Under the pieces are notes generated by a model. The model saw only the letters and a program-made list of their open reading frames with translations, was not told the DNA's origin and made no database searches. A DNA stretch of 64,000 nucleotides from Desulfomonilia bacterium (GTDB taxonomy: Bacteria; Desulfobacterota; Desulfomonilia; UBA1062): assembly GCA_036567785.1 (NCBI GenBank), contig DATCTV010000028.1, positions 62,001 through 126,000 of the forward strand. The letters run 5' to 3'. Each line of letters begins with the position of its first letter. Positions within the stretch are counted from its first letter, which is position 1. Of this stretch, positions 18,639-27,770 are shown piece by piece. The position numbers and the translations under genes were made by a program.

Positions 18639-19553
18639 ATGCCCAAAGAAAATACACATATTTTTTTTGCATATGACATCCTTTCCTGTCTTGAAAATAA
18701 AGAGATTGTGAAACTGGTATCGCCGTATATCAATGATTATATTCTCGGAAGTATAACCCCGGATATATTCTTTTACAGCAAATATCCCGAAGTGACAAAC
18801 ATCTCCGAACATATTCATGGCAAAGACGGCATCCCGACCAATGAAATAATTTTCTCCTGCCTGGACAATGCTGAAAATCCGAAGGACATCGCCTTCCTAC
18901 TTGGTTTTGTTACGCACTGCGCCCTGGATATAATCATGCACCCTGCAATCTACTATCTGACAGGCAATTATTATGACAAAGATCCCGCCCTGATGTCCCG
19001 TTCAAGGTATAATCATTCCCTTTTTGAAACAGGACTGGATATAAAAACAGGAAACAGGCTGAGAATTCACAAGCTTCTCAAAAAGTCCTCAATGAAAGGC
19101 CTTATGTTCAGACATATAGTTTCAAACCGTTTTAAAGTTGAAGGTTCACTGCTGGATAAAACTCTTAAAAAACAGCTCTTTTTAAATATGCTGTTTGATT
19201 CGGGCACGGCACATAAAATATTCAGGCCCGCAATCAAGGCAGGCATCTTGGGAGACACTTACATATTGGGACTTTTCTACCGGGAGGCGGCCCACTCATG
19301 GCTAAACATCTCCGATGAATACAAAATAAGGGATATTATCACTGGAGAAAAAAAGGAAGTGACCCTTAAAGGCCTTTTCGTAGATGCCTTTAAAAAGGCT
19401 CAAATTATGATGAATGCAGTCTTCGGCTTTTATAAGCGATCATACTCAATGAAAGAGCTTCAAGAAGCGGTTCCCGGTGAAAATCTCAGCACTGGAAAGC
19501 TCGGAGTATCGATTCTGGACATTGCATATACCTTACATGATGATATCGTCTGA
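18639..19553 (+). CDS. Zinc-dependent phospholipase C-like (PF00882-type) protein
   Basis: 304 residues, no signal peptide. It starts PKENTHIFFAYDIL and has GSITPDIFFY, FVTHCALDIIMHP and RYNHSLFETGLD; the spaced histidines and aspartates match the metal-binding pattern of the bacterial zinc-dependent phospholipase C-like family often annotated as hypothetical. It is presumably cytoplasmic, unlike the exported relative at 12007. Its last 21 bases overlap the end of the convergent coiled-coil gene. Function not established. Confidence 0.6.
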   Translation: MPKENTHIFFAYDILSCLENKEIVKLVSPYINDYILGSITPDIFFYSKYPEVTNISEHIHGKDGIPTNEIIFSCLDNAENPKDIAFLLGFVTHCALDIIMHPAIYYLTGNYYDKDPALMSRSRYNHSLFETGLDIKTGNRLRIHKLLKKSSMKGLMFRHIVSNRFKVEGSLLDKTLKKQLFLNMLFDSGTAHKIFRPAIKAGILGDTYILGLFYREAAHSWLNISDEYKIRDIITGEKKEVTLKGLFVDAFKKAQIMMNAVFGFYKRSYSMKELQEAVPGENLSTGKLGVSILDIAYTLHDDIV

Positions 19554-20255
19554 TGTTTTTTCTTTTTTCAGTTCTTCCAGATGTCGCTTGTAGCTTGCCT
19601 CGAAAAAGTTCTTCTGCCTGATGTGCTCTTTTACATATTCCCTGATTGTAGGGCTCCAGTCGTCAAGATATTCTTTACAGTCACGGCATATGGAATGGAT
19701 GGAATTGAGTTCAAGGATCTTAATCTCCCTCAGAACCAGCATGTTTTTTGACGGTATCACAAGTGCCGTCCATTTATCTTTTAGCACCTGAACCTTTGTT
19801 TCAATCTGATTAATATTATCGTATGCCTCTCTGATGTCAGTTTTTACTGTCTTATTCTTTGCATTTTTCTTTCTGTAAATCATTCCCATAAGGTTATTCA
19901 ACCTGTTCAGGTCTTCGGTGATCTCCTGTTCAGGTTTGGAAAGGTCATCCAGTTCCACGAGAAACTTCGCCTTATCCTCGCTGCTTTTATTGTATTCCTG
20001 CTCGGTCAGATGGCTTTCATCAATACTGGTAATTTCTGAAAGAGCTATGTTACGGTTTTCACATAAATGTACCGTATTATCAGTAATCCAGTAGCATCCA
20101 GTTTTGATCTTTTCCTTGGGGGTGATTACAAGATAATATCCAAAAACCGGTAAGGTATTTATAAAAAAGAAAAGACCGGCAACTGCAAACCCTGTGATTA
20201 TCTTATAGATATGCCGAGATCCTTCTGAAGAGCCTGTATTATCATATCCTGCCAT
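19533..20255 (-). CDS. Membrane-anchored coiled-coil protein, unknown function
   Basis: 240 residues. One membrane segment covers about residues 20-42, followed by a mostly charged helical region (about 70-240) likely to form a coiled coil, with a CRDC pair near 191. I do not recognise the family. The start at 20255 lies inside the 3' end of pheT (58-base overlap) and has no clear ribosome site, so it may be translated by coupling from pheT or start at a non-ATG codon further in. Its 3' end overlaps the convergent gene by 21 bases. Confidence 0.55.
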   Translation of the reverse strand: MAGYDNTGSSEGSRHIYKIITGFAVAGLFFFINTLPVFGYYLVITPKEKIKTGCYWITDNTVHLCENRNIALSEITSIDESHLTEQEYNKSSEDKAKFLVELDDLSKPEQEITEDLNRLNNLMGMIYRKKNAKNKTVKTDIREAYDNINQIETKVQVLKDKWTALVIPSKNMLVLREIKILELNSIHSICRDCKEYLDDWSPTIREYVKEHIRQKNFFEASYKRHLEELKKEKTSDDIIM

Positions 20256-22549
20256 TTGTTTATCTGTTTGTCGTCAAGCGTTTTCTCCAGTGACTGGTAA
20301 GTCACCCTGACAGTTATCCCCTTCTTTCCTGAAGGGAGTTTGTCTCCCGAATATGTATCGATCGGCGTTACGTTTTTCAGTTCCCTTATCTTCAGACCGT
20401 TTATAAGCTGTTCTATCTTTCCATATTCAACATCTTCATCCGCCATAAGAGAAAGATCCCGCCATGTGGCCGGGAACTTCGGGACGGAGGTCATGCCTGT
20501 CCATTTTTTTGACGATAAAGCGGAAAATTCCATTTCAAGGATAAATATATCTTCACTGACGTCCATGGCCTGCAATATCTCTTCTGATACGGCCCCAAGA
20601 TAACCAACTGCATTACCTTCTGAGAAAATGTCTGCCTGCATACCTGCCTTGAAAAAAGCGTGTTCCGAGGGCGCAAGTGAAAGATCATGAATCAATGCCT
20701 CGGCTAACCCCTTGATATCATAGAAATCGACATTCTTCTTCTGTTCAGAAAAGTGCTGGTCGCGGCGGGTTCCGGATATGGCGATTCCGAGCATTTCTTT
20801 TTCCAGGGGAAGCTTATGGCCTTCTTTCGGCAAAAAGCATCTTCCTATCTCGAACAGGCTTATATCTTTATTCTGCAGGTTCTTATTCCTTGCCGCAACG
20901 CCAACCAGTCCAGGGATGAGGGATACACGCATCAGGCTCATATCCTCTGATAAGGGATTTTTCAGCTTGAGCATCCCATCCCCGAAAAATTTCTTCCATA
21001 CAGGTGAAATGAACGAATAGGTGATAATCTCGTTTAAACCCATCGAAGCAAGCCTGACTCTTGTAGATCTGGTCAAGCTGTCATTGAAAACTTCTCCGCC
21101 TGGCCTGAATAAAGGCAATTCAGGTTTTACCCTATCCATGCCATATATTCTAATGAACTCCTCAACAAGATCGATTTCATTCTCGAGGTCATGCCTCAAA
21201 GCCGGAACAATAACTTTCCAGACATCATCTGATCCTTCGATTTTGCAGCCCAGCCTCAAAAATATTTCTTCAACATCGCTGTTTGAAAAGTCCGATATGC
21301 CAAGGACTCTTTCCAGATAATTTCTTCGAAGCTGTATAATCCTGCCCGAAAGGGTCGAATAATTCTTGTCGATTATGCCTTTTGCAACTTTACCGTCTCC
21401 AAGTTCCTGCATAAGCCATGATGCACGGTCAGCAGCAATCGCCTGTATTTCAGGGTCAATTCCCCTCTCAAACCTGTATGAAGCCTCTGTAGATAGCCCT
21501 GATTTTCTTGATGTACGCCTTATGCCTATGGGATCAAAAAATGCGCTCTCCAATGTCACATCCGTCGTATCGTCTTTGACTTCCGAGTTCTCGCCACCCA
21601 TGATACCCGCCAGTGCAACAGGTTTTGAATTGTCGCAAATGAGAAGGTCTTCTTCAGTGAGTGTCCTTTCAACCGAATCCAGCGTGACGAATTTCTCCCC
21701 TGGCTGCGCCCTTCTAACAACAATTCCATGCCCGTCAAGGAACCTGTAGTCAAAGGCATGAAGTGGCTGGCCGTATTCAAGCATCACCAGATTTGTAATA
21801 TCTACTATATTGTTGATCGCCCTTACTCCTGACTGGAACAGTCTTCGTCTCATCCAGAACGGACTTTTTCTGATTTTCACGTCCCTGATCTGCCTGGCGC
21901 AGTATCTCGGACAGCCGTCTTTGGCAATTATCTCAACATTCAGATATTTCTCAACCGGTTCTATATCCTCGTTGATTGTAAAAACAGGGTGCCGGAGCTC
22001 TTTTTTGTATATGGCGGAAAGCTCTCTAGCAACGCCAAGAACGGAAAGGCAGTCTCCCCTGTTTGGGGTCACATTTATCTCAAACAGCCAGTCTTCCAGA
22101 TCGTTGTTTCTTAAAAGGCTTAATCCGGGGTCAAGCCAATCATCAAGTTCCATTATGCCTGTATGATCATCCGTCAGACCTAGCTCTTTTTCCGAGAGCA
22201 GAATCCCGAAAGATTCCTCGCCTCTTATTTTGGCCTTTTTAACCTTGAAGTCTCCGATCGTAGCCCCTTCAGGAGCATAAGCGCTTACGAGACCTGTCCT
22301 CACATTGGGGGCGCCGCATACAACTCTTATCGGATCACCCGATCCCGCATCAACCATGCATATACTCAGTTTATCAGCATTGGGGTGCGGCATAACTTCA
22401 ATTATCTTTGCACTGATTATATCTTCGGGAATGGTTGAATGTTCAAGGCCCTCCACTTCTATACCGCTCATTGTAAGCGCCGATGCCACTTCAGAAGCCG
22501 GTGCATCAATACCTACGAACTCTTTTATCCATTTATAACTTATCTTCAT
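20198..22549 (-). CDS. pheT: Phenylalanyl-tRNA synthetase beta subunit
   Basis: 783 residues, full length for the bacterial type. In order: an N-terminal tRNA-binding (EMAP-like) domain (about 40-150), B3/B4 editing domain, B5 domains, the catalytic-like core and the C-terminal anticodon-binding FDX-ACB domain. It forms the alpha2-beta2 enzyme that charges tRNA-Phe and edits mischarged Tyr. It starts four bases after pheS. In many Proteobacteria pheT is followed by ihfA; here an unrelated coiled-coil gene overlaps its end. Confidence 0.97.
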   Translation of the reverse strand: MKISYKWIKEFVGIDAPASEVASALTMSGIEVEGLEHSTIPEDIISAKIIEVMPHPNADKLSICMVDAGSGDPIRVVCGAPNVRTGLVSAYAPEGATIGDFKVKKAKIRGEESFGILLSEKELGLTDDHTGIMELDDWLDPGLSLLRNNDLEDWLFEINVTPNRGDCLSVLGVARELSAIYKKELRHPVFTINEDIEPVEKYLNVEIIAKDGCPRYCARQIRDVKIRKSPFWMRRRLFQSGVRAINNIVDITNLVMLEYGQPLHAFDYRFLDGHGIVVRRAQPGEKFVTLDSVERTLTEEDLLICDNSKPVALAGIMGGENSEVKDDTTDVTLESAFFDPIGIRRTSRKSGLSTEASYRFERGIDPEIQAIAADRASWLMQELGDGKVAKGIIDKNYSTLSGRIIQLRRNYLERVLGISDFSNSDVEEIFLRLGCKIEGSDDVWKVIVPALRHDLENEIDLVEEFIRIYGMDRVKPELPLFRPGGEVFNDSLTRSTRVRLASMGLNEIITYSFISPVWKKFFGDGMLKLKNPLSEDMSLMRVSLIPGLVGVAARNKNLQNKDISLFEIGRCFLPKEGHKLPLEKEMLGIAISGTRRDQHFSEQKKNVDFYDIKGLAEALIHDLSLAPSEHAFFKAGMQADIFSEGNAVGYLGAVSEEILQAMDVSEDIFILEMEFSALSSKKWTGMTSVPKFPATWRDLSLMADEDVEYGKIEQLINGLKIRELKNVTPIDTYSGDKLPSGKKGITVRVTYQSLEKTLDDKQINKWQDMIIQALQKDLGISIR

Positions 22550-22553
22550 ATTC

Positions 22554-23561
22554 TCATTTCAGGGGAAACTGGTTTAAGAATCTGATGTCATTTTCATAAA
22601 ACGCCCTTATGTCATCAATGCCATAAACCAGCATCGCCACTCTTTCCACTCCGATCCCGAAAGCCAGTCCGGTCACCTTTTCGGCATCGATTCCGACATA
22701 GCTGTAGACATGCGGATTAACCATCCCGCAGCCTAAAATCTCAATCCATCCGGAATTCTTGCAAACCCTGCAGCCTTTTCCCCTGCAAATTATACAGCCC
22801 ATATCCACTTCAGCCGAAGGTTCGGTAAACGGGAAAAAGCTCGGTCTGAACCTCAGAGGAAGCTCTTTTCCGAACATCTCATGAATGAATGAATAAAGAA
22901 CACCTTTGAGGTTGGCGAAGGTAATGCCTTCTTCTACCCAGAGACCTTCAACCTGATGAAACATCGGTGAATGCGAAACGTCGGAATCGCATCTGTAAAC
23001 CTTTCCAGGTGCGATAATCCTCACAGGAAGAGGCTTGGTCTCCATAACCCTTATCTGAACGGAAGAAGTCTGAGTTCTTAACAGAACATCGTCGGTGAAA
23101 TAAAATGTATCCTGCATGTCTCTTGCTGGATGATGGGCCGGGATATTAAGTGCCTCGAAGTTATGGTAATCATCCTCAACCTCAGGCCCGTCTGCAATTG
23201 TAAAACCAAGTCCCAGGAATATATTTTCTATATCTGATTTTACCTTGTTGATTATATGAATGGTACCCTGTCTTGGCCTGCGGCCTGGAAGCGTTATATC
23301 GATGCCCTTAACCTTGACAGAACCAGACTCCTTGATTTTTGAGGCGATCGCCTCTTCCATGTAGCTTTTGAGTTTATTTGAAAGGGCGCCGATTCTCGGC
23401 CTTTCTTCCGCTGAAAGGCCTGACATCTGTCTGAGTATGGATGTAAGCTCTCCCTTTCTTCCCAGATATTTTATCCTCAAATCTTCAAGCTCCTGGGAAG
23501 TTCTGGCAAGCGCGAGGTCGTTAACAAATACCCCGCGCAGTTCTTCGAGCTTTTGTTCCAT
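22554..23561 (-). CDS. pheS: Phenylalanyl-tRNA synthetase alpha subunit
   Basis: 335 residues. An N-terminal coiled coil (about 1-80) that contacts tRNA is followed by the class II catalytic core, with motif 2 in MFHQVEGLWVEEG and motif 3 in GFGIGVERVAML-type sequence (AFGIGVERVAML). It is the catalytic subunit for tRNA-Phe charging. It abuts rplT (0 bases between rplT stop and its ATG) in the standard cluster order. Confidence 0.97.
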   Translation of the reverse strand: MEQKLEELRGVFVNDLALARTSQELEDLRIKYLGRKGELTSILRQMSGLSAEERPRIGALSNKLKSYMEEAIASKIKESGSVKVKGIDITLPGRRPRQGTIHIINKVKSDIENIFLGLGFTIADGPEVEDDYHNFEALNIPAHHPARDMQDTFYFTDDVLLRTQTSSVQIRVMETKPLPVRIIAPGKVYRCDSDVSHSPMFHQVEGLWVEEGITFANLKGVLYSFIHEMFGKELPLRFRPSFFPFTEPSAEVDMGCIICRGKGCRVCKNSGWIEILGCGMVNPHVYSYVGIDAEKVTGLAFGIGVERVAMLVYGIDDIRAFYENDIRFLNQFPLK

Positions 23562-23909
23562 TTATGCCGCTGCTACAGTATTTATAATATATGAAAAACC
23601 CTTGGGGTCGGTTACTGCGATATCTGAAAGAATCTTACGGTCAAGTTCAACACCTGCCGAGTCAAGAGCTGCTATGAATCTGGAGTAATTCTTTCCCTCC
23701 AGTCTGGCTGCAGCATTAATACGGGCAATCCAGAGTCTCCTGAACTCGCGTTTTTTCTGGCGTCTGTCCCTGTATGAATAGGTCATTGCCTTGTGAAGTG
23801 TTTCAATCGTTGCACGCATAAGCTTTCTTCTGCCTCCGACGAATCCTTTGGTCGCCTTACGGAGAGCCCGCTTTTTCCTGTTGCCTACTATTCCGCGTTT
23901 TACTCGCAT
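23562..23909 (-). CDS. rplT: 50S ribosomal protein L20
   Basis: 115 residues, very basic, with the family start [22 protein letters not shown] and the conserved [22 protein letters not shown] region split over the first 65 residues. L20 binds 23S rRNA early in 50S assembly. It lies 11 bases after rpmI. In enterobacteria L20 represses its own operon by binding the mRNA before rpmI; I see no clear mimic of its rRNA site here. Confidence 0.97.
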   Translation of the reverse strand: MRVKRGIVGNRKKRALRKATKGFVGGRRKLMRATIETLHKAMTYSYRDRRQKKREFRRLWIARINAAARLEGKNYSRFIAALDSAGVELDRKILSDIAVTDPKGFSYIINTVAAA

Positions 23910-23920
23910 CTTAAACTCCC

Positions 23921-24115
23921 TTATAGATATGGAAGAATTCTTTTCAGTCCGGCCAGATTAGCCGAATCGACTATGGCAGATTTTCCGAGATGACGTTTCT
24001 GTTTCCTGTTTTTTGATGAGAGGAGATGCCTGTGGAATGCCTTTCCTCTTTTCAGTTTACCGCCACCCGTTGCACTGAACCTCTTTGCTGCACTTCTGTT
24101 CGTCTTGATTTTCAT
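23921..24115 (-). CDS. rpmI: 50S ribosomal protein L35
   Basis: 64 residues, basic, with the typical [19 protein letters not shown] start and a KNRKQKRHL core. Component of the large ribosomal subunit. It lies between infC and rplT, 21 bases after infC, as in most bacteria. Confidence 0.97.
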   Translation of the reverse strand: MKIKTNRSAAKRFSATGGGKLKRGKAFHRHLLSSKNRKQKRHLGKSAIVDSANLAGLKRILPYL

Positions 24116-24136
24116 CTTTAAAACTCCTTAAGAAAA

Positions 24137-24658
24137 CTATTTGGGGACCACCATCATTACCATGATCCTGCCCTCCAGCATGGGTTCGTTTGCCGGCGTA
24201 CCAAGGTCCGCCACTTCTTCCTTAACCCTTGCCAGAATAGCCAACCCTTTATCTTTATGTATTATTTCCCGGCCTCTGAAAAATATAACCACCTTGACCT
24301 TATTCTTGGCCTCGAGAAACTTTCTTATATGCCTTAACTTGAACTGGTAATCATGTTCATCAGTCTTCGGCCTGAATTTGATCTCCTTGAGAACAACCGA
24401 AGTCTGTTTCTTTTTCGCAATATGCTGACGTTTAGTCTGTTCATATTTATACTTGCCGTAATCCATTATTCGGCAAACAGGCGGTACTGCTTTCGGCGAA
24501 ACCTCAACAAGATCGAGATCGTGACTGTTTGCTCTTTCAAGTGCAATCGGCACTGTCATGATTCCCAGCTGCTCACCATCCGGTGCTATTACTCTTACGC
24601 TGTCGGCAACTATCTTCTCGTTAATTCTTATTGTTTCTTTATCATTATCCTTACTTAT
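24137..24658 (-). CDS. infC: Translation initiation factor IF-3, apparent ATA start
   Basis: 173 residues if started at the ATA at 24658. IF-3 binds the 30S subunit and monitors the start codon and initiator tRNA. The frame holds the full N-domain (RINEKIVADSVRV, EQLGIM, PPVCRIMDYGKYKYE) and the C-domain (EIKFRPKTDEHDY, FRGREI). The first in-frame ATG (24559) would delete RINEK and the first strand of the N-domain. Upstream there is no in-frame ATG, GTG or TTG before a stop, but GGAGG stands five bases before this ATA. Rare starts are known for infC and allow IF-3 to repress itself. It follows thrS by 64 bases. Confidence 0.9.
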   Translation of the reverse strand: MSKDNDKETIRINEKIVADSVRVIAPDGEQLGIMTVPIALERANSHDLDLVEVSPKAVPPVCRIMDYGKYKYEQTKRQHIAKKKQTSVVLKEIKFRPKTDEHDYQFKLRHIRKFLEAKNKVKVVIFFRGREIIHKDKGLAILARVKEEVADLGTPANEPMLEGRIMVMMVVPK

Positions 24659-24722
24659 ACCGGCCTCCCTAAATAAAAAGATGCGATTATGTACCCTAGT
24701 GCTTACATGTTGTCAATACGTA

Positions 24723-26597
24723 TCAGGCAAGCGGATTGGCATTTTTTACCATTTTTATGAATTCGTCGATCGAAGACGGATTCTGCTGGCCCGAACGATC
24801 TCTAACCATGACAATATTTTCCGACTTTTCTTTATCACCGATTACCAGCATGAAGGGAACCTGTGCCAGTCTGGCTTCTCTTATCTTGAAGCCGATCTTC
24901 TCGTTGCGGTCATCAAATTCCACTCTGATATCGGCATCCCTGAGTTTCGCGACAACGTCCCCGGCGTAGTCTGCCTGAGAATCGGTAATATTCATCACAA
25001 CGGCCTGGACAGGTGCTATCCAAACGGGAAAAGCACCGGCATAATGCTCGATCAGCACACCTATGAACCTTTCCATCGACCCGAAAACGACCCGATGAAG
25101 CATAACCGGCCTGTGCTTGCCGCCGTCCGCTCCGATATAATGTATATCGAATTTCTGAGGTAAAGCGAAGTCACATTGGATGGTGGCACACTGCCATTTT
25201 CTTCCTATGGCGTCCTTTATCTTTATATCGATCTTGGGGCCATAGAATGCCCCGTCACCTTCATTGATGTCATATGGCAGTTCTTTTTTATTGAGGGATT
25301 CAACCAGCGCATCTGTTGCCAGCTTCCAGTCTTCATCAGAACCGATGGATTTCTCGGGTCTCGTACTGACTTCCACCTCATATTCGAAACCGAATATGGC
25401 CATGACCTTGTCGACCAGATTTATAACCGAAGTGACTTCCTCAACGATCTGATCAGGCCTGCAGAAAATATGGGCATCGTCCTGCGTGAATTGTCTCACC
25501 CTTAATAGCCCGTGAAGAACACCTGACTTCTCATGCCTTATGACGGAACCGAGTTCAAAGTATCTGAGAGGCAGGTCACGGTAGCTCCTGACTTTCGATT
25601 TATATATCTGTATGTGTGACAGACAGTTCATTGGTTTGATTCCATAGAGCTGACTGTCCACTTCTGAGAAATACATATTCTCTTTGTAGTTGTCCATATG
25701 GCCGGAAATTTCCCAGAGTTTCCCCCTCAGAAGGCTTGGACCGTAAACGATATCGTATCCGTTTTTCAGGTGAAGTCTCTTTTCAAACTCCTCCAGGATG
25801 CTCCTTAATATCCCGCCCTTTGGCATAAAAACGACCATGCCCGGGCCGATGTCATCGCTTATCATGAACAGTTCAAGCTCCCTGCCCAGTCTCCGGTGAT
25901 CGCGTTTTTTAGCCTCTTCAATAAAATTGAGATAATCTTTAAGCGCATCCTTCGAGGCGAATGCCGTTCCGTATATGCGCTGAAGCATCTTGTTTTTTTC
26001 GTCGCCGCGCCAGTATGCGCCTGCAACGGAAAGAAGTTTGAACGCCTTGACATATCCTGTCGAAGGCACATGCGGACCACGGCACAGGTCTACAAAAGAC
26101 CCCTGCTCGTATAGAGAAACTTCGGGATCTGTAATGTCATTCAGGATCTCCACCTTGTACGGTTCACCATTCTTTTCAAAGTAATCCGTTGCATCCTTTC
26201 TTGAAAGAACCTTCCTGATGAAAGGCTGATCGGCCTTGATGAGTTCTGCCATTTTGTTTTCGATCTTTGCAAGATCCTCAACCGAAAACGGTGTATCCCT
26301 GTCAAAGTCATAGTAAAATCCGTCTTCGGTAGACGGTCCTATCGTAGGTCTTGCATCAGGGAACAGCTCCTTTACAGCCTCAGCCATAATATGGGCGCAG
26401 GAATGCCTGATGATATCAAGTCCCTCTTTCGAATCACTTTTTATTGTCTCAACCGTTTCTGTGCCTGTGAGCTCTGTCGAAAGGTCAACTGTTGTGCCGC
26501 CGATCTTTGCAGCAACAACGTCACGTCCCTTTACTAAATCCCTTATGGTCCTGCCAGAAGGAACAGCCCTGCCGTCAAGCATCATGGTTTCAGACAT
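24723..26597 (-). CDS. thrS: Threonyl-tRNA synthetase
   Basis: 624 residues. A TGS domain (about 1-62), the editing domain with [11 protein letters not shown] and the [11 protein letters not shown] segment, the class II core with zinc ligand Cys in PMNCLSH and motif 3 near GSMERFIG, and the C-terminal anticodon-binding domain. It charges tRNA-Thr. It starts the cluster thrS-infC-rpmI-rplT-pheS-pheT; GGAG lies five bases before the ATG. The first strand of the TGS domain is slightly shorter than in E. coli. Confidence 0.97.
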   Translation of the reverse strand: MSETMMLDGRAVPSGRTIRDLVKGRDVVAAKIGGTTVDLSTELTGTETVETIKSDSKEGLDIIRHSCAHIMAEAVKELFPDARPTIGPSTEDGFYYDFDRDTPFSVEDLAKIENKMAELIKADQPFIRKVLSRKDATDYFEKNGEPYKVEILNDITDPEVSLYEQGSFVDLCRGPHVPSTGYVKAFKLLSVAGAYWRGDEKNKMLQRIYGTAFASKDALKDYLNFIEEAKKRDHRRLGRELELFMISDDIGPGMVVFMPKGGILRSILEEFEKRLHLKNGYDIVYGPSLLRGKLWEISGHMDNYKENMYFSEVDSQLYGIKPMNCLSHIQIYKSKVRSYRDLPLRYFELGSVIRHEKSGVLHGLLRVRQFTQDDAHIFCRPDQIVEEVTSVINLVDKVMAIFGFEYEVEVSTRPEKSIGSDEDWKLATDALVESLNKKELPYDINEGDGAFYGPKIDIKIKDAIGRKWQCATIQCDFALPQKFDIHYIGADGGKHRPVMLHRVVFGSMERFIGVLIEHYAGAFPVWIAPVQAVVMNITDSQADYAGDVVAKLRDADIRVEFDDRNEKIGFKIREARLAQVPFMLVIGDKEKSENIVMVRDRSGQQNPSSIDEFIKMVKNANPLA

Positions 26598-26666
26598 ACG
26601 GTCTCCATAAATGAATTATTGTTTGGCATATTTAAACTGATATAATAAAATATACCTGCAAACCCG

Positions 26667-26695
26667 CATATATACTAAAAAAATTGCCTTGTAAA
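26667..26695 (-). promoter_or_regulatory. Candidate promoter of the thrS-pheT operon
   Basis: On the minus strand TTTACA (26690-26695) is followed after 17 bases by TATATG (26667-26672), a fair match to the sigma-70 boxes. It lies 70 bases before the thrS start. Other AT-rich options exist nearby, so confidence is modest. Confidence 0.35.
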
Positions 26696-26717
26696 CTCAC
26701 GATTTGCTGTGCAACAA

Positions 26718-26750
26718 ACCTCTTTTCATCGATGAAAACACCTCTTTTCA
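26718..26750. promoter_or_regulatory. Repeated half-sites between htpX and thrS
   Basis: The 11-base string ACCTCTTTTCA occurs twice (26718-26728 and 26740-26750), 22 bases apart, two helical turns. Between them lies the perfect 16-base palindrome TTTTCATCGATGAAAA (26723-26738). It sits just upstream of the candidate thrS promoter and downstream of the htpX stop. It looks like a multi-site operator; the binding protein is unknown. Confidence 0.4.
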
Positions 26751-26774
26751 GGGTCAACAAACTACCGGACAAGC

Positions 26775-27635
26775 TTATATTTGTTTAAGTGCCTCAATCC
26801 TTTTATCAAGCGGCGGGTGCGTTGCAAAGAGTTCGATGAAGGAACCCTTGCCTGCAATCATAAGAGTATTAAGAGATGGTGCTCTTTTATCAAGCGGCTG
26901 ATAGACCGCCTTCAGTTTCTCAAGAGCAGCTATCATTTTATCCCTTCCTACAAGGTTTGCCGAACCCTTGTCTGCACGATATTCCCTGGTCCTTGAAAAA
27001 CCCGCCACTACTATCGAACCGAGAATGCTGAATATGATGTCGAGCGCTATGGTAAGGACAAATCTTACCAGATAAGCCATTTCCTCCCTTACCCCTAGGC
27101 TTACGAAATAGCTGATTACCCGGGAGAGGAACATGGCGAACGAGTTCACGATGCCTGCAATGAGCGTCATGGTAATCATGTCACCGTTTGCAATGTGGCT
27201 TATCTCATGGGCCAGCACGCCTTCGACCTCGGCACTGTTCATATTGTTGAGAAGTCCTGTCGAAACAGCCACAAGGCTTCTCTTCCTTGTGGGGCCAGTT
27301 GCGAATGCATTCATTTCTGGAGAATCGTAAATCCCGACTTCCGGCATGGGCAGGTTGGCCTGCATGCATAGCCTGCTTACAAGCGCGACCAGCGGATGTC
27401 CGGAATTCGAGTCGATAATCTGAACGCCATAAGCATGCTTTGCAATGAACTTCGACATGGCAAGCGAAATGAACGCACCCGCCATACCCCATATCAGGCA
27501 GAAGACGGCAAGCGCCTGCCAGTTGAGGCCATACCGGCTCAGATAGGGATTTATTCCAAGGATGTTTATTATTATCGAGATGGTGACCATCACCAGGATA
27601 TTAGTCAGGATGAAAAGCATTATTCTCTTGAACAT
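26775..27635 (-). CDS. htpX: Membrane zinc metalloprotease HtpX
   Basis: 286 residues. Two N-terminal membrane helices, the zinc motif HEISH at residues 143-147, a further pair of helices, and the third zinc ligand in REYRAD. The family context PEMNAFATGP is intact. HtpX degrades damaged inner-membrane proteins together with FtsH. A GGGAGG ribosome site stands before the ATG. It seems to be a single-gene unit. Confidence 0.95.
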   Translation of the reverse strand: MFKRIMLFILTNILVMVTISIIINILGINPYLSRYGLNWQALAVFCLIWGMAGAFISLAMSKFIAKHAYGVQIIDSNSGHPLVALVSRLCMQANLPMPEVGIYDSPEMNAFATGPTRKRSLVAVSTGLLNNMNSAEVEGVLAHEISHIANGDMITMTLIAGIVNSFAMFLSRVISYFVSLGVREEMAYLVRFVLTIALDIIFSILGSIVVAGFSRTREYRADKGSANLVGRDKMIAALEKLKAVYQPLDKRAPSLNTLMIAGKGSFIELFATHPPLDKRIEALKQI

Positions 27636-27770
27636 GGATATCCTCCCTTTAAGTATATTATGTGACTATCGGCAAATTTATGGGCGCAAATAAGCAGACG
27701 CAATAATTTTTACAATTTTTGACAGATGAATTATCGCGTATTCATTGCAAAAAAACAGTAAACCCAGACT

